This document shows positions 8,767 through 17,761 of a stretch of DNA of 64,000 nucleotides, piece by piece; the first letter of the stretch is position 1, and the number at the start of each line of letters is the position of its first letter. The DNA is from Planctomycetaceae bacterium. GTDB lineage: Bacteria > Planctomycetota > Planctomycetia > Pirellulales > Pirellulaceae. The stretch is taken from assembly GCA_016794985.1 (NCBI GenBank), contig JAEUIQ010000087.1, forward strand, positions 1-64,000, in the 5' to 3' direction. Both the position numbers and the translations under genes were made by a program. The notes below the pieces were generated by a model. That model did not search any database, was not told the origin of the DNA, and was given only the letters and a program-made list of their open reading frames with translations.

Positions 8767-9441
8767 CTAGACTTCCTGCTGCATGACAGCGCGATATCGC
8801 GGGGCCAAGTAACGCATCAAGACGGAAGTGATCGTGTGGTCGGTCAACTCCAATTGGACGTCATCGTCCAAGAGCTTGATACGGACGCCTTCGCCGGATT
8901 CTTCCGAAACCCCAAAGGTCAAGCCTTCCCGTAGCACATCGGCGGTTAGACCCAAAACAAACGCCGCCAAAGAACCAGGTTTCACATCGCGAACTTCGCG
9001 TTGCAATTCTTCCGAACTCACTTGCGTGCTGGGCAATTGCAGCAGCAGTTTTCCTGCCGAGTCGCCAGGGCGATTCTTGGCAGCCAACTCCAAGATCATC
9101 TGTTCCAACAATTTCTGATCCGATAAGCGATGCTTCACAAATTGACGGAGTCGATTGCGGAACTCGTCGTGACATGCTTCGCGAACACTGAGGATCACGT
9201 CGCGACTGGCCATTCGCAGCGCCGCTTTGCCGCTGGCCTCAAACTCGGCGGCTTGGGCTCGAGCATCTGCCAGCAGCTTCGCGGCTTCCGCTTTGGCTCG
9301 ATCCAAAATTTCCATCGCTTGAACTCGGGCCTCGGAAACCAAGCGTTCGGCTTGGGATTGGCCGGCAGCTACGCCTTCGTCACGCAGTTTGTCCAGCAAC
9401 TCCTGGACCCCTTGGGCCGAGGGATTTGTTGTGGCAGGCAT
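8767..9441 (-). CDS. atpE: V-type ATP synthase subunit E (peripheral stalk)
   Basis: 224 residues from ATG 9441. The first 100 residues are an alanine- and glutamate-rich amphipathic helix (AERLVSEARVQAMEILDRAKAE region) that would form the peripheral-stalk coiled coil with a partner. The C-terminal half is the globular domain that binds subunit B. The reading frame extends further upstream to 9618, but that part only shadows subunit K and lacks family character, so ATG 9441 is chosen. It lies 16 bp after subunit K and 2 bp before the DUF2764-like gene. No subunit G/H or F gene is visible in the operon. Confidence 0.85.
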   Translation of the reverse strand: MPATTNPSAQGVQELLDKLRDEGVAAGQSQAERLVSEARVQAMEILDRAKAEAAKLLADARAQAAEFEASGKAALRMASRDVILSVREACHDEFRNRLRQFVKHRLSDQKLLEQMILELAAKNRPGDSAGKLLLQLPSTQVSSEELQREVRDVKPGSLAAFVLGLTADVLREGLTFGVSEESGEGVRIKLLDDDVQLELTDHTITSVLMRYLAPRYRAVMQQEV

Positions 9442-9457
9442 GGGTAATTCCTCGTTT

Positions 9458-9946
9458 CTACTTCGGGATACTTCCGGACAAAACCAACGCAAAAATAAAC
9501 GCAAACACGGCAAAGCCTTCCACGATCGCTGCCGGTGCAACGGACAGACCGAACACTTCGGGCTTGCGTTTGCTAACGCTAATCGCCGAAGCGCAGCAAG
9601 CGCCTTGGTAAATGGCACTGACCATCAGAGCGACACCGCAAAGGACGCCAAGTACAAACAGACCTGGGCTATTGGTCGCTGTGATGGTCATGGGCAACGC
9701 CGTTCCACCTTCAGGGGTTGCCGGTGTGGCGGCCGTTTGCAAGGCAAACATTACCACGATCCCATAGATCATCTGCGAGGACGGGAGAGCCGACAAACCA
9801 ATGTAACGGCCATACCCGCCTTCTAGATCCAGCATGGCACCACACGCCGCTTGCCCTGCGCGAGCACAGCCTAGAATACTACCAACGGCACCCAAAGCCG
9901 TTGGCGCAAACAGGCCAATCCAACCTAAGATCAATAACCAGTCCAT
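9458..9946 (-). CDS. atpK: V-type ATP synthase subunit K (membrane rotor ring)
   Basis: 162 residues with four membrane helices, i.e. a double-hairpin proteolipid. The ion-carrying glutamate is E143 in the fourth helix (AIVEGF); the first hairpin has Y61-G62 at the matching place. The residues that bind sodium in the Enterococcus hirae ring (leucine, threonine, two glutamines and the glutamate) have apparent matches L54, S57, Q58, Q114 and E143. This hints at sodium coupling. The gene lies 2 bp after subunit I. The subunit identity is firm; the ion is inferred. Confidence 0.9.
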   Translation of the reverse strand: MDWLLILGWIGLFAPTALGAVGSILGCARAGQAACGAMLDLEGGYGRYIGLSALPSSQMIYGIVVMFALQTAATPATPEGGTALPMTITATNSPGLFVLGVLCGVALMVSAIYQGACCASAISVSKRKPEVFGLSVAPAAIVEGFAVFAFIFALVLSGSIPK

Positions 9947-9948
9947 CT

Positions 9949-11802
9949 CTAGATCGCCTTCTTACGAAATGCCCGAAACGGATGACCTTCTTCCGTTAGG
10001 CTCCAATTGAAAAACTCGATGCAGTTCAAACGCAATCCATGAACCACACCACCCATGATGCCCAACACGATGTTGACACCATGCCCCAATATTAAAACCA
10101 GCAAAGCCAACAACATCCCCACCCCAGGAATTTGTTGCATGCTGTTGGCCATATCATTGAACGTCACAGCCAATTGAGCACTCGCAAAGCCCAACGCAAA
10201 CAATCGCAAGTAGCTCAGAATGTCGCCAAACGCTTGACTGACTTTGGTTAGGCCCAGCAAGCCATCAACAATTCGCATGACCCAATCCAGTGGTGTTCCG
10301 CCAACGAGTGGTCGGGAACTGCTAAAGAGAAACACCAGTGACATTCCGATTGCGACGGCTGCTTGCCCGACCGCGGCGAATTGCGGCTGAAAACTCGCAG
10401 GCGCCGGTCCCCACACGGCAGCCAACCATATGGAGGCCTTGTTCGTTTCTTCCGAAAACAGCCCCCAGAAGTAGCCGCCTAGGATTCCGAGCACCCATCC
10501 AATGGCTACCCACGACGTATTGCTGCCTCGCTGCTGCCAGGCGGTCACAACGTTAGCCAACGCCAAATGGACGGCTCCGATGCCCAACGACAACATCATC
10601 ATCGCGTCTTTATGATTCACGAAGGGTTGGCCTTCGACCTTTAGTTGCATCCATTCCAGACTGGCCGGAGTGGCGCCAAAATAGCTTCCTGCCAAAACGC
10701 CATAACCGATCGTGGCCAAGATCATCGTGGCCATCAAGTTTCTCAGGCTCCGCGACTCTTGTGAGCCACTTAGGTAACGCCAGCCCACCAACAAGCCGCC
10801 CAAAAAAATCAATCCGTAAGCGGCGTCCGACACAATCATCGCAAAAAAGATCGTGAACGACAGAAACATGATCCAAGTCGGATCCCAGGAGCGATAGGGC
10901 GGAGTGATGTAAAAGGTGACCGCACCTTCTGCGCCGGCGACCAATGTTGGATTCTTCAGCAAAGTCGGCGGTAATTCGTCAGGCTGCGGGTCCTGGACCA
11001 GCAACGCCAAGCGATTCTGTTTGGCATAATCTTGAATTGCCGAAACCGCTAATTTGGGGGCCCAACCCTGCAATACAAATAGTTGCTGGTCGGCCAGGGT
11101 CCATCCGGTCGCTGACAAACGGGACAAGAGATCATCCGTTTCGTTGAGATCTCGCCGCATCAATTTCAACCAACGAGTGAACTCGGCGCGTTCCCACTGA
11201 ACTTTTTCCAGTTCTTCTCCTACTGCTGCGAATTCTTTTTGCACGTCTGACAGCGAACGACGCGGTAGCGACAACGAGGGCCAAGGTACTTTGGGTTGGT
11301 CGGTGCTCAAGATCACAACATAGGCCTGCGCTGCCTCCGTTCGGATTAGTTGCGATGGCAAGTCAATCTTTTTTAGGGTTGCCAATTCACGTTCGGAGAT
11401 CTGATAAAACCAAAGTCGGACGCCGTTCGTTTCGCTGAGATCTGGCCAGCGAAACTCGCCCCAGGGAGTCAACGCCTCGATGTCGTCACCAAGTTTGTCG
11501 TGTCGATCGCTAAGTTCATCGCGGCGTTTTTGATTCGCCAAAGCCAATTGAGCCGCGCCCAAACAATCAAGGCCTTCCGTATATTGATTGCGTTGGTTCG
11601 AGTTTTGAACCGGCGAGGCCTCCAGATATCGAATGGCCTCGGCCACCAGGTTTCGTTCGGCATGCTCCAGAGGTTTGGCGGCATCCTGCCCAGATAAATT
11701 CACCAAATGCAGACAGCCCAATTGCTGCAACCCGTTGACGACCCTGTCGCGGTCCGCCAGCGTGCCGTAGAAAGTCACTTTTTGCAGTGGGACAATTGCC
11801 AT
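9949..11802 (-). CDS. atpI: V-type ATP synthase subunit I
   Basis: 617 residues. The N-terminal 300 residues are soluble, with long charged helices, and would form the cytosolic arm that holds the peripheral stalk. From about residue 310 (WIMFLSFTIFFAMIVSDAAYG) there are seven or so membrane segments. These end in the segment GFASAQLAVTFNDMANSM and a final hydrophobic pair that would provide the ion half-channels. Length and architecture match bacterial subunit I. It is followed 2 bp later by subunit K, the usual neighbour. Confidence 0.92.
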   Translation of the reverse strand: MAIVPLQKVTFYGTLADRDRVVNGLQQLGCLHLVNLSGQDAAKPLEHAERNLVAEAIRYLEASPVQNSNQRNQYTEGLDCLGAAQLALANQKRRDELSDRHDKLGDDIEALTPWGEFRWPDLSETNGVRLWFYQISERELATLKKIDLPSQLIRTEAAQAYVVILSTDQPKVPWPSLSLPRRSLSDVQKEFAAVGEELEKVQWERAEFTRWLKLMRRDLNETDDLLSRLSATGWTLADQQLFVLQGWAPKLAVSAIQDYAKQNRLALLVQDPQPDELPPTLLKNPTLVAGAEGAVTFYITPPYRSWDPTWIMFLSFTIFFAMIVSDAAYGLIFLGGLLVGWRYLSGSQESRSLRNLMATMILATIGYGVLAGSYFGATPASLEWMQLKVEGQPFVNHKDAMMMLSLGIGAVHLALANVVTAWQQRGSNTSWVAIGWVLGILGGYFWGLFSEETNKASIWLAAVWGPAPASFQPQFAAVGQAAVAIGMSLVFLFSSSRPLVGGTPLDWVMRIVDGLLGLTKVSQAFGDILSYLRLFALGFASAQLAVTFNDMANSMQQIPGVGMLLALLVLILGHGVNIVLGIMGGVVHGLRLNCIEFFNWSLTEEGHPFRAFRKKAI

Positions 11803-11820
11803 ACGTGTGAGAGCCTGTGT

Positions 11821-12429
11821 CTACCTGTCTTTGTTGCTGGCTTTATTCTTAGCAATTTTGGATCGTACAACCGCCGCCCGCTCCTGGTCCGACAAGAAGA
11901 TCACGATCTTGCGGATGCTGGCCTCCGATTGAGGGATCAGCACTTTTTCAAACAAGTTGACGCGCTGCGTTATTTTGCGGGCCGCGTAGTCCAGCAACTT
12001 GACTCGTTGACGCCGAACTTGCAGCAAAATTCTTTGTTCCGCGATGGTCTTCAAGTTGTCAATCAACAAATCGACCCAAAAGGGCATCACCATTCGCGAG
12101 TAGTCGGCCATTGCAAATCGAACCGCCTTGGCCACCGGCAACCGTGTGCCGACCAAGTTCTCTTCCTCGATCACGACTTCCTCAACGCGAATCAAACTGC
12201 CCAAGTTTCGCGTCCGCATCGTACTACTACCCAACAGTGGATAGGTCTTCGCCACGATTGCTTCGAGTTTCGTGTAGACCGCTTCCGACTCGGCGAGTTC
12301 CCCGCGGGCAACCTTTAATGCAGCCAGCAATTGTTGACGCTTCAAATCCAGCGAAGGCAGGAATTTCTTGTACGTCTTCAACTCATCGCGGGTGCGTTTG
12401 AGAGTGGTCTTGTTTAACGCCAACTTCAT
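11821..12429 (-). CDS. atpD: V-type ATP synthase subunit D (central rotor shaft)
   Basis: 202 residues from ATG 12429. The N-terminus KLALNKTTLKRTRDELK is typical of subunit D, the long antiparallel coiled coil that turns inside the A3B3 head. The C-terminal half (KKITQRVNLFEKVLIP) matches the family ending. The start overlaps the subunit B stop by four bases (ATGA at 12426-12429), so translation is coupled. The open frame upstream to 12543 is a shadow of subunit B. Confidence 0.9.
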   Translation of the reverse strand: MKLALNKTTLKRTRDELKTYKKFLPSLDLKRQQLLAALKVARGELAESEAVYTKLEAIVAKTYPLLGSSTMRTRNLGSLIRVEEVVIEEENLVGTRLPVAKAVRFAMADYSRMVMPFWVDLLIDNLKTIAEQRILLQVRRQRVKLLDYAARKITQRVNLFEKVLIPQSEASIRKIVIFLSDQERAAVVRSKIAKNKASNKDR

Positions 12430-13772
12430 GAGGCGGTCCCTTGAAGTTCTTTGGCGACATTTTGCGGGAAGTACTTGGCGATCAGGTGGTCGCGCATTAG
12501 CAGTTCTTCCGGATTGAAGCATTCCGCCATGGTTTGCCAACACAAGTCCAGGGCATCGTTGAGGGGCAGCGCGACATTGATGTCCATGAATCGCCGTTGG
12601 AATAGCTCGCCAAACTTCAACAGTTTGTGATCCAAGGGCGACAAATCAAAGGCCATCTGCTGTTTCTTCTCCGCGTCTTTTGCACCTGAATAAAAACGGA
12701 TCATCGTGTTCATCACCTGCGAGTGATCTTCACGAGTTACAGAACCAATGACTTGCTGCTTGAGCCGCGACAGCGAACCAAACGGGTCAATCATACCGCC
12801 GTGCAGATAGAATTGGCCCTCAGTGATATAGCCCGTGTTGTCCGGTACCGGATGGGTCACATCGTTGCCGGGCATGGTGGTCACGGTCAGAATCGTGACG
12901 GACCCTGCGCCTTTGTAATCGCAGGCTCGTTCGTAGCGAACGGCCAACTGACTGTACAAATCGCCCATGTAACCACGATTGGACGGCACGCGTTCCATCG
13001 CGACGCCAATTTCTTTCAACGCGTCGGCGTAAGCGGTCATGTCCGTCATCAATACCAATACTCGCTTGCCCTCTTCCACCGCGTATCGTTCAGCGACTTT
13101 TAGAGCCAAGTCTGGCGCCAGCAACCGTTCCACAATCGGGTCCGACGCTTGGTTAACGAACATGACGGTTTTGGCAAACGCACCTTCGTTCTCAAAGGTC
13201 TCGCGAAAGAAGTGAAAGTCGTCGAAGATCAAACCCATGCCGCAGAATACGATGACCTCGGCGTCGGCCTGAATCCCCACGCGGGCCAATAACTTGTTGA
13301 ACGGCTCGCCTGCGATCGAGAAGATCGGAATCTTTTGGCTTTCCACCAAACAGTTGAACACATCGATCATCGGCACTTTCGTCTCGATGAACTTTTTCGG
13401 CACGATGCGAAGCGTCGGGTTAACGGACGGACCTCCCACTTCGACGCGACGGTTGTCGTTCAACTTCGGACCGCCGTCGATCGGGCGACCAGCTCCATCA
13501 AAAATTCGCCCAATGATGTTCGGTGAATACGTCACCTGAACCGAGCGACCGAGGAAATAAACTTTGCTTTGTAACGACAAACCTTTACTACCGGCGAATA
13601 CTTGCAGCGATACTTCGTCGCGTTGAATCTCTACGACTTGCGCTAACGAACGATTGCCATCGCGACCTTCAACAACCGCTAAATCACCCATGCCGACTTT
13701 GGTCGCGCGAATCGTCAGAATGTCTCCCACAATTGAAAGCACTCGAGTGTAACGCAACATTTGTTCAAGCAT
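12426..13772 (-). CDS. atpB: V-type ATP synthase subunit B (non-catalytic)
   Basis: 448 residues from ATG 13772 (MLEQMLRYTRVLSIVGD). The fold is that of the nucleotide-binding subunits, but the P-loop is degenerate (SIAGEPFNKL at about 152-161 in place of a GKT motif), as expected for subunit B. The motif YSPNIIGRIFDGAGRPIDGG at about 82-101 is characteristic. The frame remains open to 13820, but the extra 16 residues have no family match. It is the first gene of the operon; its promoter should lie in 13773-14391. Confidence 0.93.
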   Translation of the reverse strand: MLEQMLRYTRVLSIVGDILTIRATKVGMGDLAVVEGRDGNRSLAQVVEIQRDEVSLQVFAGSKGLSLQSKVYFLGRSVQVTYSPNIIGRIFDGAGRPIDGGPKLNDNRRVEVGGPSVNPTLRIVPKKFIETKVPMIDVFNCLVESQKIPIFSIAGEPFNKLLARVGIQADAEVIVFCGMGLIFDDFHFFRETFENEGAFAKTVMFVNQASDPIVERLLAPDLALKVAERYAVEEGKRVLVLMTDMTAYADALKEIGVAMERVPSNRGYMGDLYSQLAVRYERACDYKGAGSVTILTVTTMPGNDVTHPVPDNTGYITEGQFYLHGGMIDPFGSLSRLKQQVIGSVTREDHSQVMNTMIRFYSGAKDAEKKQQMAFDLSPLDHKLLKFGELFQRRFMDINVALPLNDALDLCWQTMAECFNPEELLMRDHLIAKYFPQNVAKELQGTAS

Positions 13773-14391
13773 GGGCGGTTCGCCTTTTGAGAATGCCGAT
13801 TCTGTAGAAAAATGTCCCATTTCTCACGGACTCAATCAGGCTACAACAAATCCTATTTATGGGAAGCGGACGAGCCACTCGGTTTTTTCGATTCGAATAG
13901 GGACGTTGGCGAACTCTAATCGCTATTTTTGAAAATCGCCATTTTCTTCTTGGTATTGCGGCGTGGGCCGCTTCACCGCGGACCGTCCGAAAGTAGCAGG
14001 CTCACTCGGTGTGCTGACCGGCGATCCTTACAAGGTTTGCTTGCTTAAGGTCGCGGCACGGAAGGAGTCCAAGACTGTCCTTGGTGGAAAGTCTGGGCGA
14101 AATCACCCTAAGTCGCTTGCTAGCAGCGTTTTGGACGCTCTGCTTGGGCCTGCGGGTAATGTCGTCCAGGTCTGGCGAAACTCGACTTGGCGATTTCGAG
14201 CATGGCGTGTTAGCTTATGGGTCCGGTCCAAATCGGTCCGGAACTCGGCCCGGGAACGGCTTCCCAAAGCAATGCAAGAATCGCGAAAGGAACATGGATG
14301 TTCGCACAGCAGAGCGTGCTGCGCTCGTCGCTCGCAAATTCGCTGCCCAATTCACCAGGGCGCTGGGCCTTCGTCAGGAAGGCGGCTGCCG
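13773..14391. other. Divergent intergenic region between V-ATPase operon and ABC transporter gene
   Basis: These 619 bases separate two divergent transcription units and presumably hold both promoters. The ABC gene's frame stays open back to 13963, but that part is rich in arginine, serine and cysteine and shows no domain, so I treat it as non-coding. No strong hairpin, repeat or small gene was found. Confidence 0.4.
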
Positions 14392-16419
14392 ATGAGTAGC
14401 CTGGTGCGGGCTTTGCGGATGGCCCTTCGATATCGTTGGTCCTTCGTCTTTACTTTGGTAACAACGATTGGTGTTGCGATCCTCTGGGGAGCTAACATCA
14501 GCACGGTGGCGCCGTTTATCAAAGTCATCTTTGAGGGAAAGAACCTCCACCAATGGATCGGGGAACGTCGCGTTGAAGCCGAAGCGAACCTCGAAACCAT
14601 CGAAGCCGAGATTCAGGTCATCGAGTCCGAGTTAAAGGCAACAGTCGACCCCATCCTCCACCGCAACATGGCAGCCGAGTTAGCTGATGCCAATCGCTTG
14701 GCTACGGGATATGCCACCAGTCTTTGGTTGACCGAGTTCTTGGAGCCGTGGATTGCTAACTACGCACCGACTTCGACCTATGAGACGTTGGTGTTTTTGA
14801 TTCTCTTGGTAATTGCCGCAACGATCCTGCGCGGAGTCTTGTTGGCTGTGAATATGTATTTGGTGGCGAGAATTGGCCAACGAACCGTTTTGGACATTCA
14901 GAATCAGTTCTTGCGAAACACGTTGAGTTTGGAACTGAGCGAAATCGGCAAAAATGGGACCGGTGATTTGATCAACCGGATTCGCGGTGAGACCAACGCC
15001 ATCGGCATGGCGGTTACGACCATTCTCGGAAAGATCATTCGCGAGCCTTTGAAAATGGTCGTCTGTTTAGCGGGAGCGGCCGTCTGCAACTGGCGTTTGT
15101 TGCTGTTCACATTGATCGTTTGCCCGCTGGCGGGAGCGCTGTTGGTTCTGTTGGCCAAGTCAATCAAGCGGTTGAATCGTCGGGCCGTGGAAGAATCGGC
15201 TCGGTTGTTGAATCGACTATTTCAGTCCATTACTTACATCAAAGCCGTAAAGTCCTTCAACATGGAGGAGCACGAACTCAATCGGTTCCAAGTGATTGCC
15301 AACGATGTCTATCAGAAAAACATGCGCGTCGCCTATTTGGGTTCGCTGGCGCGCATGAACAGCGAATTGATGGGGGTTGGAATCATAAGCCTAGGAATTT
15401 TGGCGGGCGGTTACTTGGTGTTGAACGGCGAAACAAGATTCTTGGGTCTGCAACTGTCCGACACTCCCATGAAGGTCGAGACGATGATGTTGTTCTTCTC
15501 TTTCATGATTGCTGCCGCAGATCCCGTTCGCAAAATGAGTGACGTCTTTACTATGATTCAAGGCGGGATTGTCTCAGCCGAACGCGTCTTCCCATTGCTG
15601 GATAAACGTACCAAGATCCACAGCCCTACAAATCCAACGCCTATCATTACAACGCCACCGGAGTTGGAATTCGCCAATGTCCGCTTTGCGTATACCGAGG
15701 GTCAGCCGGTTCTCAACGGAATCAATCTCAAGGTACCGGCGGGCAAGACGGTGGCGATTGTCGGTGCCAACGGCTGCGGCAAAAGCACCTTAGTCAATTT
15801 CTTGCCCCGGTTTTTCGATCCGGATTCCGGTTCGGTCAAATTGAATGGCACCGATGTGCGTGACTTTGATTTGCAGGCCTTGCGAGGTGTTGTTGGGTTG
15901 GTTACCCAGCAAACGATGCTGTTTGACGATACGATCAGCAACAACATTGCGTACGGTTCGGAATCTGCGACGCGTGAACAAATCGAAGCGGCAGCTAAAC
16001 AAGCCAGTGCGCATCAATTCATCGAATCGCAGTTGGAGGACGGATACAACAGCGGAATCGGCGAACACGGTGGCAAGCTTTCCGGTGGGCAACGTCAACG
16101 ACTCGAATTGGCCCGTATTATCTTGAAGAACCCGTTGGTGTTGGTTCTAGACGAAGCGACTAGTCAGATCGACCCGACCAGTGAACAGCTGATTCACGAT
16201 TCGCTCCGCAGCTTTGTCCGCGGGCGAACCGTTCTGATGATCACGCATCGACTCAGCAGTTTGGACTTGGCGGATCTGGTAGTGGTCATGCACGAGGGCG
16301 AAGTCGTGGACATGGGGACCAAAGTTGAACTGACGGCTCGTTGTGGCCTCTTTCGAGAGATGCTGCGGACCAGTCAACGCGAAGAGCAAACGATCAGCGA
16401 GCGAACCAAAGCCGCTTGA
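14392..16419 (+). CDS. ABC exporter, fused membrane and ATPase domains (MsbA-type)
   Basis: 675 residues from ATG 14392. The membrane half has about six helices (first at residues 15-35) and is interrupted by a charged, coiled-coil-like insertion of roughly 70 residues after helix 1. The ATPase half carries Walker A GANGCGKST at 458-466, signature LSGGQRQRLELAR at about 562, Walker B LVLVLDEATSQ at about 583 and the H-loop THRLS near 617. This is the layout of homodimeric lipid and peptide exporters such as MsbA. The KdsD-like gene downstream hints at lipopolysaccharide-related export, which is an inference. The large extracytoplasmic insertion between helices 1 and 2 is unusual for MsbA. Confidence 0.88.
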   Translation: MSSLVRALRMALRYRWSFVFTLVTTIGVAILWGANISTVAPFIKVIFEGKNLHQWIGERRVEAEANLETIEAEIQVIESELKATVDPILHRNMAAELADANRLATGYATSLWLTEFLEPWIANYAPTSTYETLVFLILLVIAATILRGVLLAVNMYLVARIGQRTVLDIQNQFLRNTLSLELSEIGKNGTGDLINRIRGETNAIGMAVTTILGKIIREPLKMVVCLAGAAVCNWRLLLFTLIVCPLAGALLVLLAKSIKRLNRRAVEESARLLNRLFQSITYIKAVKSFNMEEHELNRFQVIANDVYQKNMRVAYLGSLARMNSELMGVGIISLGILAGGYLVLNGETRFLGLQLSDTPMKVETMMLFFSFMIAAADPVRKMSDVFTMIQGGIVSAERVFPLLDKRTKIHSPTNPTPIITTPPELEFANVRFAYTEGQPVLNGINLKVPAGKTVAIVGANGCGKSTLVNFLPRFFDPDSGSVKLNGTDVRDFDLQALRGVVGLVTQQTMLFDDTISNNIAYGSESATREQIEAAAKQASAHQFIESQLEDGYNSGIGEHGGKLSGGQRQRLELARIILKNPLVLVLDEATSQIDPTSEQLIHDSLRSFVRGRTVLMITHRLSSLDLADLVVVMHEGEVVDMGTKVELTARCGLFREMLRTSQREEQTISERTKAA

Positions 16420-16582
16420 ACGGATCTCGACTCGTGGGCCATAGGTCGTGGAACGCGTGTCGCGAACTGCAGGCACAGCCTGTTGGATGCAACAAAGTAG
16501 ATTGTTCCAGAGTTAACTACCGTACGAATACACCAACTTGCGAGATGCTCTAGCAACCTGAATTTGTTGGAAGGAATCAACG

Positions 16583-17668
16583 ATGGGCCTGCCCGCTATC
16601 TCGACGAATCAATGGACGGATCACGAATATCTGCAAGCCGCGCGCGACGTCTTGACGCAAGAGCAAACAGCCCTGCAACATCTGATTCAACATCTGCCGT
16701 TGGCGTTTGCAGACGCCGTACGGACGATACTCGAATGCCAAGGCGCGGTCCTCGTCAGCGGCATTGGCAAAGCGGGCTGGATCGGACAAAAGATCTCCGC
16801 TTCCTTAGCTTCGACGGGAACCCTTAGCCATTTTGTTCATCCCAGTGAAGCGGTTCACGGCGACTTCGGACGCATTGGAGATCGCGATTTGATGTTGATC
16901 TTGTCCAACAGTGGAAACACACCGGAAGTCAATCAACTTCTGCCAACCCTACGGCGGCGCGGTATACCTATCATCGCGCTCACCGCGACCGATGACAGCG
17001 AGTTGGCCCGCGCTGCACAAATTGTCTTGGCCTACGGCAAACACCCCGAAGCGTGCCATTTGAATCTGGCTCCGTCCACGTCAACGACGTTGATGTTGGC
17101 TTTAGGCGATGCTTTGTGTTTGGTGACGGCGCGACGGCGACAGTGGACTGCTTATGACTTCTCGCAACACCATCCCGGTGGTGCCTTGGGGTTGAAGCTG
17201 TCGAGCGTTGAAGAAATCATGCGGCCTTTGTCCCAGTGTCGAATCGCAGCGCAAGAACTGACGGTCCGCGAAGTGTTTGTGCGGCTCAGTTCCGCAGGTC
17301 GGCGGACCGGTGCCGTGTTGTTGGTCGACTCCGCTGGAAAATTGTCGGGGTTGTTTACCGATAGCGATCTTGCCAAGCTATTGGAGCAACAACGCGATGG
17401 TTCGCTCGATCGACCCATTTCTGAAGTAATGACCCGGCGGCCATTTCAAACAACGGTCGGGACCAAAACCACTCAGGCGGTCCAATTGTTGGCTCGGCAC
17501 AATATCAGCGAATTGCCGGTGGTGAATCCCAACGGCGAACCGCAGGGAATGGTGGACATTACCGATGTTTTGAAACTGCTGCCACCCGATTTTGCTGCCA
17601 CTCCAATCGACAAACCAAGTCTCACCTCTCAGCCAATCACTTTGAGAATCCATCACGACGAAGCTTGA
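16583..17668 (+). CDS. kdsD: Arabinose-5-phosphate isomerase, KpsF/GutQ/KdsD family
   Basis: 361 residues. A SIS sugar-isomerase domain occupies about residues 40-180, with the motifs SGIGKAGWIGQK, HPSEAVHGDFG and LSNSGNTPE. The HHPGGALG segment that ends the SIS domain and carries a conserved histidine follows. Two CBS domains fill 220-340. This architecture interconverts ribulose-5-phosphate and arabinose-5-phosphate, the first step toward Kdo for lipopolysaccharide. The start ATG 16583 has an AAGGAA ribosome-binding site about seven bases upstream. It follows the ABC exporter after 163 bp and may share a lipopolysaccharide theme with it. Confidence 0.88.
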   Translation: MGLPAISTNQWTDHEYLQAARDVLTQEQTALQHLIQHLPLAFADAVRTILECQGAVLVSGIGKAGWIGQKISASLASTGTLSHFVHPSEAVHGDFGRIGDRDLMLILSNSGNTPEVNQLLPTLRRRGIPIIALTATDDSELARAAQIVLAYGKHPEACHLNLAPSTSTTLMLALGDALCLVTARRRQWTAYDFSQHHPGGALGLKLSSVEEIMRPLSQCRIAAQELTVREVFVRLSSAGRRTGAVLLVDSAGKLSGLFTDSDLAKLLEQQRDGSLDRPISEVMTRRPFQTTVGTKTTQAVQLLARHNISELPVVNPNGEPQGMVDITDVLKLLPPDFAATPIDKPSLTSQPITLRIHHDEA

Positions 17669-17761
17669 GTTCGTGTATAATATCGACCCTACCGTTGGCA
17701 AAAAGTGTTGCCCGGTAGCAAACCGCATGTTGGCGCGGAATCGATACTTGGGAGATGAACG

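Noticed and set aside
13963..14391. N-terminal extension of the ABC exporter
   Set aside because: No domain, odd composition and a good ATG at 14392 just before the first membrane helix.
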